DNA of 61,722 nucleotides from the NCBI GenBank assembly GCA_964559125.1, contig CAZLGW010000036.1:1-61722 (forward strand). The letters run 5' to 3'. Origin of the DNA: Ravibacter sp964559125 (GTDB taxonomy: Bacteria; Bacteroidota; Bacteroidia; Cytophagales; Spirosomataceae). This document shows positions 1 to 8,391 of this stretch, piece after piece; the stretch's first letter is position 1; each line of letters begins with the position of its first letter. The position numbers and the translations under genes are program-made. The notes under the pieces are model-generated. The model searched no databases. It had not been told where the DNA came from and saw only the letters and a program-made list of their open reading frames with translations.

Positions 1-1517
1 TGTGCTACCCGGCGCATTTCCCTGATCGAGCTGTCGAGCATGTCGAGGCTGCGTTCGAAAGCCTGTGCATTTTCAGGCGTGAGAATGAGGTTTTCTTTCA
101 TATTCTGAAATGAGTATTTAATACCGCTGAGCATACCGCCCAGCCCGTCATGCAGGTCTTTTGCCAGCCGCGCACGTTCCTGCTCTTCACCTTTGAGTAT
201 GGCTTCGGTAGCGGCCAGTTGTTTTTCGGTTTCCAGCTCATCTATCCTGGCCTGTTGCAATCGCCGGCGGTGATTGTAGTTGCGGTAGCTGAGCAATAGT
301 ATAATCGCCAATGCGGCAGCGCCCCCGATAAGAATGAAATTCAGTATGTTCTTTTGTCTGAGCTGTGCCTGTTGCAGTTGTATCCGGGCTTCTTTTTTTT
401 CAGTTTCAAACTGTTTTTCCAAAAACAGGGTCCTGTTTCGCATTTCTTCACCCATGAGACTGTCTGCCAGCACCTCTGCCTCCGTATCCACCCGGTAGGA
501 TTCCTCATACCGGTGCATGGCCAGTAACACAGCCCCCAGCGTTTTCAAACTGGAAGCACGCTCCTTTGGGAAGTTACCATTTTTGGTAATCTCCAATGAG
601 CGGGAGATGTAGTGATGAGCAGTATTCAGATCGTTTTTGAACACATAGTAATTGGCCAGTCCCCGGTAAGCGATGGCTTCACCGTCCGGAGTACCCAGTT
701 CACGGCTAAGTGCTGCCGCTCTCTCTGCGTAAGGCTTTATACTGTCGATCTGAAGCATATTCTGATAAATATTGCTTATGTTCTGCAATATGGTCTTTTC
801 GTGTGCCTTAAAGTTTATCTCTCGAGCCAACTTCATGGCTTCCTTTAAATACGCCAGAGCCTTATCATGCTGATTTACCCGTTCACGCACGTTTGCGGCA
901 TTTGAGAGAGCGGCGGCCAGACTCGCCGGATCGTTGGCATCGCGCAGCACCGCTATGGCCTGCTCACCATAGACCAATGCTTTGTCGTGCTGGCGCAGCT
1001 CCATGTAGGTAACCTGGAGCAAATCGGCCAGCCGGGCTATCAACACTTTATCGCCTACGGCTTCAAAGTTTTTCAGCGCTATCTGGTAATGGTACACCGC
1101 GCTGTCGTATTTGCTGAGGTTAAGGAGAACGTTGCCCAGATTGGTATTGGACTTGCCTATCAGGGATTTATCGCCCAGTTCTTCAGCCAGCTGAACCGAC
1201 CGCCTGTTGAGCAGCATCGAACTGTCGAATTGCCCCTTGAGATTGAGCAGGTAGGAATAATTGGCGATGAATTTGATAATCCCCTGTTTGTAATCCAGCT
1301 TTTCGCTTAATTCGCCCGCTTTCAGGTAGTATTTACCGGCGGTTTCGTGGTCGTCCCATTCGTATTGATTTCCGATATCGATCAGCAACCACACTTTCGA
1401 CGTATCTTCTTTGGCGTCAGGCAACAGACGCAGCAGGCTATCCTTGTTCATAGGCGCCTGCGCCCCGGCTTTTACATACGAGGTACACAGCAATAATATC
1501 ATAAACAATGTCCTCAT
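1..1517 (-). CDS. TPR sensor histidine kinase, copy 1 (C-terminus off window)
   Basis: The reading frame is open from an ATG at 1517 to the window edge (505 codons), so the ATP-binding domain is missing only because the window ends. It starts with a signal peptide ending near AGAQ, then TPR-like helices over about residues 25-345, a coiled coil, one membrane span (ILIGGAAALAIILLLSY) and a HisKA_3 dimerisation domain with the phospho-acceptor motif DLHDGLGG. The family senses in the periplasm through the TPR part and phosphorylates a NarL-type regulator, but no regulator lies in this window. From the coiled coil onward it is almost identical to the kinase at 6246-8168, while the TPR half differs. 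It is divergent from the lipoprotein gene at 1708. Confidence 0.9.
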   Translation of the reverse strand, partial: MRTLFMILLLCTSYVKAGAQAPMNKDSLLRLLPDAKEDTSKVWLLIDIGNQYEWDDHETAGKYYLKAGELSEKLDYKQGIIKFIANYSYLLNLKGQFDSSMLLNRRSVQLAEELGDKSLIGKSNTNLGNVLLNLSKYDSAVYHYQIALKNFEAVGDKVLIARLADLLQVTYMELRQHDKALVYGEQAIAVLRDANDPASLAAALSNAANVRERVNQHDKALAYLKEAMKLAREINFKAHEKTILQNISNIYQNMLQIDSIKPYAERAAALSRELGTPDGEAIAYRGLANYYVFKNDLNTAHHYISRSLEITKNGNFPKERASSLKTLGAVLLAMHRYEESYRVDTEAEVLADSLMGEEMRNRTLFLEKQFETEKKEARIQLQQAQLRQKNILNFILIGGAAALAIILLLSYRNYNHRRRLQQARIDELETEKQLAATEAILKGEEQERARLAKDLHDGLGGMLSGIKYSFQNMKENLILTPENAQAFERSLDMLDSSIREMRRVA

Positions 1518-1686
1518 ACGAATGGCGCTATCGGGTGTGAAATGCAAATTAACATACAATTTTTTTCAATCCACCTCATCTTTTTTAATGATTTTTTCTC
1601 CTGAAAAACCCTCTTTTTTAACGATAGGAAAGTCTCCTTAAGCGCCGGAAATTTGTTTATCGATTTATAAAAAAGCCGGAACAATT
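1518..1686. promoter_or_regulatory. Conserved divergent intergenic block, copy A
   Basis: This spacer separates the kinase start (1517, minus) from the lipoprotein start (plus). It recurs at 8169-8336 between the second kinase and its lipoprotein, and partly at 10886-11011. Shared pieces include AACATACAATTTTTTTC, CTCATCTTTTTTAATGATTT, AACGATAGGAAAGTCTC and TTTGTTTATCGATTT, with only scattered substitutions, so the block is better conserved than much of the flanking coding sequence. It probably carries promoters for both directions. Near-matches to the Bacteroidota -7 box are TTAATTTG towards the kinase and GAAATTTG towards the lipoprotein, each one base off TAnnTTTG; no clear -33 TTG is paired with either. 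Confidence 0.65.
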
Positions 1687-1707
1687 ATGAAAATACACAT
1701 ATTCGGT

Positions 1708-3174
1708 ATGAAAAAGCTTCTGTGTCTTTTTCTGATCGGCCTCATGGCAGGCTGCAAACCGAACGATGTAGAACGCAGGTTCCCCGATTTTTCACACCTC
1801 AGACCGGAAGTAACCGCCCGGGGAAATTCCCTGGGGGCTCCCCGCACGGCGCAAATAGGGCCTTCAGGCGGAGAATTGCGATCGGAAGACGGCCGCCTGA
1901 CGGTAAACATACCTGCCGGAGCCCTGGACAATACGGTCACGGTGGGTATAGAGCCTATCAGAAATCATTGCCCCTTAGGGCTGGGCACCGGCTACCGCCT
2001 TACGCCGGAGGGCGTCACGTTTGCCAAGCCGGTCAAGCTGACGTTCGGCTATGATAACACCATGCTGAAGGGATCTGCGGCAGAATTTCTCTGGATCACC
2101 ACCCAAAAGGCAGACGGTACCTGGGCGGGTGACCTGCGGAGTGAGCCGGATGCCGGCACGCGTACGGTCAGCACCGAGACCACCCATTTCAGCGACTGGG
2201 CCCTGGGTAAGATGATAGACCTCGCCCTGAAGCCCTCCTCCAGCGTAGTGAAAACAGGCAATTCGGTAGATATCATGCTGACGGGGTTTCTGTACTGGAA
2301 GGATCTCCATGATGACCTGGTACCCCTCGCACCCATTGACCACGGAAGCCTGTATGACGGCGACCTGGTACCGTTGAATGAGGCGGGCCGTATGATGCAG
2401 CGACTGAACCGGTATGAGCAGCTCAATTTTAAAGAATGGCGGCTCGACGGCTCCAAAGCCCCGGTGTCGGGTAGTAAAGGTAAATTGAATGCAGATGGAA
2501 TTGAGGCCACCTATACGGCGCCCGGTAAGAAACCCAACCCCGATAACGTATCGGTGACCATGACCGTAGAGGCCGAACACAAAGACGGGAAAGCTCCTAC
2601 TACGATCACTATCAATACGCCCATTACCATCACCGACCGGCAGTATTATGCCAGGCTCTCTATTGACGGAAAAGAATTTAATTATTATAGTGACACTGAA
2701 TTCAGGGATAAAAAACCGGAGGGAGAGGATGTAGCGGATGTTGGGTATAATCCCGACGGCATGGTGGTTTTTCAACTATGGCATCGCCTGGGTAATGCAT
2801 CAGATCATATGATGCATATCTATGTTCGTAATCCCGTTAATGGAGGCACGTTTGACTTCGAGTGTTTTTCCGGGGCTGGAGAGTCTGGAATTCTTCTTCT
2901 CTGGTCTGAGCTGGTTAAGTCCCTCTCACCTAAATCTCAAATTACGGCAAAGAACTTGAACTTGGGGTATGCTTATTCTGGCGCGGTTTGTGGTTCAGTA
3001 GATCCGAAATGTGCGTCAATAACGATCACGTTAGCTGAGCACAAAAAAGAGAAGGGGGCTACCCTGACAGGATCAATGTCCGGGGCGCTATATGAAAACG
3101 ACAATAAAGAGTGCAGGTCGAGACGCGTCCCGTTTTCACTGGAGTTTTCCCTGCCACTCGAATATGTATTTTAA
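1708..3174 (+). CDS. ZU5-domain lipoprotein, copy 1
   Basis: This is an exported lipoprotein; an in-frame ATG at 1687 would add seven residues, but the ATG at 1708 gives a clean Spase II signal (KKLLCLFLIGLMAGC). After about 25 linker residues comes a ZU5-like domain (about residues 45-130) with GGELRSEDGRLTVNIPAGAL and YRLTPEGVTFAKPVKLTF. A middle beta-rich region follows, then a C-terminal module that opens with IDGKEFNYY and ends with TGSMSGALY. The first ~310 residues are almost identical to the protein at 4268-5740, at DNA level too, whereas the last ~150 differ. ZU5 repeats in Bacteroidota surface proteins are usually structural; ligand and role are unknown. It heads a run of secreted-protein genes. 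Confidence 0.85.
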   Translation: MKKLLCLFLIGLMAGCKPNDVERRFPDFSHLRPEVTARGNSLGAPRTAQIGPSGGELRSEDGRLTVNIPAGALDNTVTVGIEPIRNHCPLGLGTGYRLTPEGVTFAKPVKLTFGYDNTMLKGSAAEFLWITTQKADGTWAGDLRSEPDAGTRTVSTETTHFSDWALGKMIDLALKPSSSVVKTGNSVDIMLTGFLYWKDLHDDLVPLAPIDHGSLYDGDLVPLNEAGRMMQRLNRYEQLNFKEWRLDGSKAPVSGSKGKLNADGIEATYTAPGKKPNPDNVSVTMTVEAEHKDGKAPTTITINTPITITDRQYYARLSIDGKEFNYYSDTEFRDKKPEGEDVADVGYNPDGMVVFQLWHRLGNASDHMMHIYVRNPVNGGTFDFECFSGAGESGILLLWSELVKSLSPKSQITAKNLNLGYAYSGAVCGSVDPKCASITITLAEHKKEKGATLTGSMSGALYENDNKECRSRRVPFSLEFSLPLEYVF

Positions 3175-3186
3175 CCCGAAACGATT

Positions 3187-4265
3187 ATGAAATACCTGAC
3201 CATTTCCCTGTTTCTCCTGTGCGGTGCTTCGGCTACCGCACAGGATTGTGACAGGGAAGCTTTGAAAACTCTGCCGGGAAAATGGCTGCCACAACCGGGA
3301 CATTCTGTTACCGGCAAACTGTCGGCAGCAGAGATTGCCGGAGCTAAGAAAGTATTGAGCCGGATACAGCAGATGTTTCAGGAAAAATACAGACCCGTCG
3401 GCATGGATACTTACCATCATCACCATTACCTGGAAGATGATCATACCGGTAAAAACAGTTACGGTAACAGCGCTATTTATACGATACGCAATTTTCTGTT
3501 GGTGTGTGTGAAAGGCAGGAAAGAAACCAGCGCCGAAGGTGTAGGCTCATTTGTGCATATCAACCCGGGGGGGCTTTTCGACAGGGAATTCAGCGAAATA
3601 CCCGTTTACGATGAATACGGGAAAATAAATAATAGCCCCGGGTTTTACAGTCTCAGGCCCAATGAATGTCCCGGCGGAAGCTGCCTGACTTCTCATACGG
3701 ATATCACGCTGTTGAAACATCGGCCGGTTATCTGGTATGGATCAGTTATCCAGGCAAACAACCTTTTCGCTATGTGAGCCGCAGAGAATTTCTGGAAAAA
3801 CAGGTGGTTTTCTGTGAAGCAAACCTGAAAGAGTTGAATAAACATTATTCTTCCAAAAGCTGGAAGGAGCAACTTGAAATGTATCCACAATCCAAAGAGA
3901 GCATATTGAATGACATGAAACGGACTTTGGGGATTTATGAAATGCCATTGCAAGCCTACCGGCAGGATTTAAAAAAAGATGCGGCCTGGCTCAATGAAAT
4001 GGCGATTGTAAACTATTTAAGTACAACCGACCCTGAAACAAAGAGTAATTATTTGCGGTACAATTTTACGGCGTTGGACGATCCATATATGTCTGTACCC
4101 ATCATGCCGGACCCCGGTTATTACGACCGCAACCTGCCCAAATGGGCGCCCCAATTTATCACGATTAGCGTAAGGGAAGCCAACCGTTTTATTTCTGAAA
4201 ATGTGCGCAAGGTAGTGGATGAAAATATTGAATTTTTCAAAGGCCTTCTTGCCAAAACCGAATGA
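3187..4265 (+). pseudogene. QDC-family secreted protein, frameshifted (copy 1)
   Basis: Two overlapping frames (3187-3777 and 3666-4265) together match the intact 361- and 360-residue proteins at 11602 and 14584 from end to end. The break is at 3676-3680, where GGCGGAAGCTGCC replaces the expected GGCGGAAAGCTGCC; restoring one A rejoins the frame as GGKLPDFSYGYH. The protein has a signal peptide cut before QDCD, a conserved GKWLPQP, and a lysine-rich helical middle. Its end holds IMPDPGYY, LPKWAPQF and VRKVVDENIEFFKGLLA. I do not recognise the family. The upstream ZU5 gene ends 12 nt before it, and its TGA overlaps the in-frame upstream ATG of the next gene, so it sits in an operon. A sequencing error is the alternative. 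Confidence 0.8.
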
Positions 4266-4267
4266 TT

Positions 4268-5740
4268 ATGAAAAAGCTATTTTATTTTATTCTGATCGGC
4301 CTCCTGGCAGGCTGTAAACCGAACGATGTAGACGTAGAACGCAAGCTCCCCGATTTTTCGCGCTTCCAGCCGGAAGTAACGGCCCGGGGGAATTCGCTGG
4401 GGGCTCCCCGCACCGCACAGATAGGGCCTTCGGGCGGAGAACTGCGGTCGGAAGACGGCCGTCTGACGGTAAACATCCCCGCCGGGGCCCTTACCAACAC
4501 GGTTACTGTGGGTATAGAACCTATCAGCAATCACTGCCCCTTAGGGCTTGGCACCGGCTACCGCCTTACGCCCGAGGGCGTCACGTTTGCCAAGCCGGTC
4601 AAGCTGACGTTCAGCTATGACAACGCCATGCTGAAGGGATCAGCCGCGGAATTTCTCTGGATCACCACCCAAAAGGCCGACGGTACCTGGTTGGGTGACC
4701 TGCGGAGTGAACCGGATGCCACCACCCGTACGGTGAGCACCGAGACCACCCATTTCAGCGATTGGACTCTTGGCAAGATGATAGACCTCGCCCTGGAGCC
4801 CTCCTCCAGTGTGGTTAAGGTAGGCAATTCGGTAGATATCATGATCGTTGGATTTGTGTCGCGGGAGTTTATTGATGATGACCTGGTACCCCTCGCACCC
4901 ATCAACCATGGAAACATGTCTGACGACGACCGGGTACCCCTGAATGAGGCCGGCAATATCATGCTGCGTCTGAACAAATACCAGCAACTCATTTTTAAAG
5001 ATTGGCGGCTTGATGGCACCAAAGCCCCGGTATCCAACAGTAAAGGTAAACTACAGGTAGATGACGATGCCATTGACGTCACTTATACCGCTCCGGGTAA
5101 GAAACCCAACCCTGATAACGTATCGGTGTCGGTGACCATTGAAGCCCGGTTTAATGGCGGCAAAGCCCCCGCCAATATTACCATCAATGCCCCCATTACC
5201 ATCACCGACCGGGAATATTATGCTAAATTTAACATCGACGGAAAGGAATTTAACTACTATACTACTTTCGAATTTACTACCAGTGAGGCTCCCGAAGGGG
5301 AAGGCACGGTTGGAGGTGTATATACAAGCAATGAGATGGTGTTTGGGATCGGCAAAGCGGATAAAAAAAATCCCGCATTGGATCATGCATTGTCTGCCCA
5401 TATTAAAAATCCTGTAATTGGGACGAATGCTATTCCCTGCCAACTAAACGGTTTTAGTAATGTAACTTTCGGGTGGGCTAATGAACTTAAGAAATATGAG
5501 AATATCAATTATAACTGGCGACCGGATCCGGGCTGGCCATGTCAACAAAACAGAACCTGTACTTCGGTAACCTTAACGATCAAGGAAATTAAACCGGGAC
5601 CACGGAGCACAATCCTGATCACCGGTACTATGTCAGGAACCCTGGTGTATAATAATAATGATAATAACAGGGATTGTAACAGTAAAGAGTCTGTTTCATT
5701 CTCCGGAGAGTTTTACCTGCCTTTTATCGGATCGCTGTAA
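4268..5740 (+). CDS. ZU5-domain lipoprotein, copy 2
   Basis: This is a paralogue of the protein at 1708-3174. The ATG at 4268 gives the lipobox signal KKLFYFILIGLLAGC; an in-frame ATG at 4262 overlaps the stop of the preceding frameshifted gene. The ZU5-like domain and middle region are nearly identical to copy 1, with long stretches matching at DNA level. The C-terminal ~150 residues diverge: IDGKEFNYYTTFEF, an unrelated middle, then TGTMSGTLVYNNN and a final beta strand. A constant front and variable end fit gene conversion of the 5' half or selection on the 3' half. Surface location is inferred from the signal only. No function can be assigned. Confidence 0.85.
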   Translation: MKKLFYFILIGLLAGCKPNDVDVERKLPDFSRFQPEVTARGNSLGAPRTAQIGPSGGELRSEDGRLTVNIPAGALTNTVTVGIEPISNHCPLGLGTGYRLTPEGVTFAKPVKLTFSYDNAMLKGSAAEFLWITTQKADGTWLGDLRSEPDATTRTVSTETTHFSDWTLGKMIDLALEPSSSVVKVGNSVDIMIVGFVSREFIDDDLVPLAPINHGNMSDDDRVPLNEAGNIMLRLNKYQQLIFKDWRLDGTKAPVSNSKGKLQVDDDAIDVTYTAPGKKPNPDNVSVSVTIEARFNGGKAPANITINAPITITDREYYAKFNIDGKEFNYYTTFEFTTSEAPEGEGTVGGVYTSNEMVFGIGKADKKNPALDHALSAHIKNPVIGTNAIPCQLNGFSNVTFGWANELKKYENINYNWRPDPGWPCQQNRTCTSVTLTIKEIKPGPRSTILITGTMSGTLVYNNNDNNRDCNSKESVSFSGEFYLPFIGSL

Positions 5741-5745
5741 AGCTT

Positions 5746-6249
5746 ATGAAATACTTAACTATTTCCCTGTTATTCCTGTGCGGTAGCCGAGGCACCGCAC
5801 AGGATTGCACCCTTGACACCTCTTTTGACCCGGGAAGAAACAGGATTGCCAGGATTAACAATACTACCTTCCCTCTGCCGGTAACCCTTGCGGATTTGAC
5901 CGTGGAAAAACGACACAGTGGCAATCTGTTGAAATGGACTACCATATCGGAATTCAACAACCGTTTGTTTAAAGTAGAAAAGAGCAGTGACGGAAGGGAG
6001 TTTCAGTACCTGGGGGAAGTGCCGAGCCGCGCCTTCAACGGAATAAGTTCCGGGATACTGTATTACACTTTTGAAGATCCGGATCCACTGCCGGGACCTA
6101 ACTACTATCGCCTGGTACAATATGACCTGGACGGCAGGTTTCAGTATAGCCTGATCCGTTCGGTAAGCTACCCGCCGCTCCGCGAGCCGGTAAACCTCTA
6201 TCCCAACCCGGTGAGAGATATACTGAGTAACAGGCCCATTCCGCCCTAA
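5746..6249 (+). CDS. Chimeric secreted protein with truncated T9SS sorting tail
   Basis: The first ~22 residues (MKYLTISLLFLCG..TAQDC) are the signal peptide of the QDC family. The rest is unrelated to that family. It contains LPVTLADLTVEKRHSGN and LLKWTTISEFNNRLFKVEKS, the beta domain that commonly precedes type IX secretion sorting signals, and then VNLYPNPVRDIL, the opening of a type A sorting domain. A normal sorting domain continues about 60 more residues; here it stops after RPIPP. The gene therefore looks like a recombination product joining a resident signal peptide to the tail of a T9SS cargo, then truncated. Its end overlaps the convergent kinase gene by 4 nt. Expression as a working protein is doubtful. 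Confidence 0.7.
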   Translation: MKYLTISLLFLCGSRGTAQDCTLDTSFDPGRNRIARINNTTFPLPVTLADLTVEKRHSGNLLKWTTISEFNNRLFKVEKSSDGREFQYLGEVPSRAFNGISSGILYYTFEDPDPLPGPNYYRLVQYDLDGRFQYSLIRSVSYPPLREPVNLYPNPVRDILSNRPIPP

Positions 6250-8168
6250 ATCTCAATCAAAACCGAAGTCCCTTTCCCCGGCTCCGACTGTACATCCAGT
6301 TTCCCCTTCAGGAAATCAACCCGGTTTTTGATATTGCTCCAGCCGATGCCACGTGATTGTTGCAGCAATGCGGTATCAAACCCCTTCCCGTCGTCTTCCA
6401 CCGTAACAACCAGCAGGTTTTCCGGTTGGGCAGAATGTACCTGCACCAGCACATGGGTGGCTTCGGCATGTTTGATGGCATTGTTGACCAGCTCCTGTAT
6501 GATGCGGTACACCGTCACGGCGGTAGTTTGCTCAACAGTTGTATGCTCCATACCAATCGACTGGTAGCTGGTGCGGATAGCGCCGCTGCCGGTAACCTCG
6601 CTGCAGAATTCCTTTAGGGCCGCATCCAGCCCGTACCGTACCAGTATTTCGGGCATCATGTTGTGTGCTACCCGGCGCATTTCCCTGATCGAGCTGTCGA
6701 GCATGTCGAGGCTGCGTTCAAAGGCCTGTGCATTTTCAGGCGTGAGAATGAGATTTTCTTTCATATTCTGAAATGAGTATTTAATGCCGCTGAGCATGCC
6801 CCCAAGTCCATCGTGAAGATCTTTTGCCAGCCGTGTACGTTCCTGCTCTTCACCTTTGAGTATAGCTTCGGTAGCAGCCAGCTGTTTTTCGGCTTCCAGC
6901 TCGTCTATCCGTGCCTCTTGTAAACGCTGCCGGTGTTTATAGTTGCGGTAGCTAAGCAATAATATAATCGCCAGTGCCGTAGCGCCTCCGATAAGGATAT
7001 AATTCAGTATGTTTTTTTGTTGGAGCTGTGCCTGTTGTAGTTGTATCTGGGCTTCTTTTTTTTCAAACTTATACTTTGCCTCCAGGTTAGCTATGGCTGT
7101 TTTGCTTTTTTCGCCGGAAATGGAATCGTTCAGCGCTTCAAAATCTTTCCGGTAGTCCAGTGCCCTCTGCAGGTTGCCGGATGATTCATTAAACAAAGAG
7201 GCTTTTAGGTACAGATCCTTCAATTCAAGCCTTGAGCCCTGTTTTTGGGCAAGGGCAATACCTCGCTGAATGTAATTCCCTGCAGCAGGATCTTTCGCTT
7301 TTATCAGCAGGTCGGCCATGCCCATGTGAGCATACATTTCATACTCAGGAGCTTCTTTTTCTTTTGAAAACGCAATGGTTTTTTCAAAATGCAATTTTGC
7401 CTGAGGTACATTATCCATGGCTGCATAGGCATCGCCCTTCCCAAGCATGGCATCCAGCAGAAAGGTATAATCGTCTATTTTGCGCCCTATACGCTCAATA
7501 TCTTCATATAGCTCAAATGCCCGCCGGGGTTGCTTCAATTGCATATAAGCGCTGGCCAGGTTGAACTCCGATGAAGCCACGGCAAAATCATTTTTCAACT
7601 CTTTGGCTATTCCCAGGGCCTCTTCGGCATATTGTCTGCCTTTTTCATAGTCCTTCAAATCCAGAAAAACCGATGCGAGATTGTTGTTGATCCGCCGTAA
7701 TGTACTTCTGTGGTTAATTTTTTCAGCATGCTCCTTTGAGAGCAGATAGTATTCTGCTGCTTGTGCATGGTCGGACAAATAATGCCACTCGTGGCCTACA
7801 TTCATATAGGCAGTGGACAGATTATAGTCGTCGCCTATCTCCTTATACAGTTCCAGTGCGTCCTCTGCTACAGACAGCGCCTCCCGAAACTGCGCTCGCC
7901 GGTTAAGCACTACGATATAGTTACCGGCAAAGGCTGCTATCCCTTCTTTATAGCCCAGCTCTTCCGAAAGCTGTTTTGCTTTTTTATAGTAATATACGGC
8001 GGAATCCGGCTGTTCATCTTCAATGGCCTCACCATAAGTATAGTATAACGAAACGGCATCCTTATCCTTTCCGGTCCGTGATAGCAGCCTTTGGAGGCTA
8101 TCAACATTTTGTGCGAGGGAAAAAACAGATCCACTGCACAACAGCAATACGATCGATACTATCTTCAT
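6246..8168 (-). CDS. TPR sensor histidine kinase, copy 2
   Basis: This is a complete 640-residue kinase. A signal peptide (1-20, ending SLAQ) is followed by TPR helices at about 25-345, a coiled coil, a membrane span at about 387-407, and a HisKA_3 domain with His452 in DLHDGLGG. The ATP-binding domain has the N-box QELVNNAIKHA (558-568), EDDGKGFD (591-598) and RGIGWSNI (606-613). Periplasmic TPR sensing with NarL/LuxR-type output is typical of the family, but no receiver gene is nearby, so it is an orphan here. The DNA from the coiled coil to the kinase core matches the copy at 1-1517 almost perfectly, while the sensor half is diverged. It starts divergently from a lipoprotein gene. Confidence 0.93.
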   Translation of the reverse strand: MKIVSIVLLLCSGSVFSLAQNVDSLQRLLSRTGKDKDAVSLYYTYGEAIEDEQPDSAVYYYKKAKQLSEELGYKEGIAAFAGNYIVVLNRRAQFREALSVAEDALELYKEIGDDYNLSTAYMNVGHEWHYLSDHAQAAEYYLLSKEHAEKINHRSTLRRINNNLASVFLDLKDYEKGRQYAEEALGIAKELKNDFAVASSEFNLASAYMQLKQPRRAFELYEDIERIGRKIDDYTFLLDAMLGKGDAYAAMDNVPQAKLHFEKTIAFSKEKEAPEYEMYAHMGMADLLIKAKDPAAGNYIQRGIALAQKQGSRLELKDLYLKASLFNESSGNLQRALDYRKDFEALNDSISGEKSKTAIANLEAKYKFEKKEAQIQLQQAQLQQKNILNYILIGGATALAIILLLSYRNYKHRQRLQEARIDELEAEKQLAATEAILKGEEQERTRLAKDLHDGLGGMLSGIKYSFQNMKENLILTPENAQAFERSLDMLDSSIREMRRVAHNMMPEILVRYGLDAALKEFCSEVTGSGAIRTSYQSIGMEHTTVEQTTAVTVYRIIQELVNNAIKHAEATHVLVQVHSAQPENLLVVTVEDDGKGFDTALLQQSRGIGWSNIKNRVDFLKGKLDVQSEPGKGTSVLIEI

Positions 8169-8336
8169 ACAAATGGCGCTCTAAGGTTCAAACTTCAAAT
8201 TAACATACAATTTTTTTCATCCCGCCTCATCTTTTTTAATGATTTTTTCCTCCGAAAAACCCTCTTTTTTAACGATAGGAAAGTCTCTTTAATCACCTGA
8301 AATTTGTTTATCGATTTATCAAAAATCGGAACGATT
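8169..8336. promoter_or_regulatory. Conserved divergent intergenic block, copy B
   Basis: This is the second copy of the block seen at 1518-1686, alignable from the kinase start codon to the start codon on the other side. Downstream it runs into ATGAAAAGAG at 8337, which is the first codons of the lipoprotein family found at 11012. It then switches abruptly to unrelated sequence and stops after 12 codons (TAA at 8370-8372). The real downstream gene starts at 8392, so in this cassette a different gene has been placed behind the original leader. Confidence 0.6.
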
Positions 8337-8391
8337 ATGAAAAGAGGTTGCCCCGCGCCACCCGGTGTTTAACAACGAAAATTATAACAGG

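Noticed and set aside
1975..2775. 266-codon open frame antisense to the first ZU5 lipoprotein
   Set aside because: Shadow frame; the sense frame is conserved with its paralogue.
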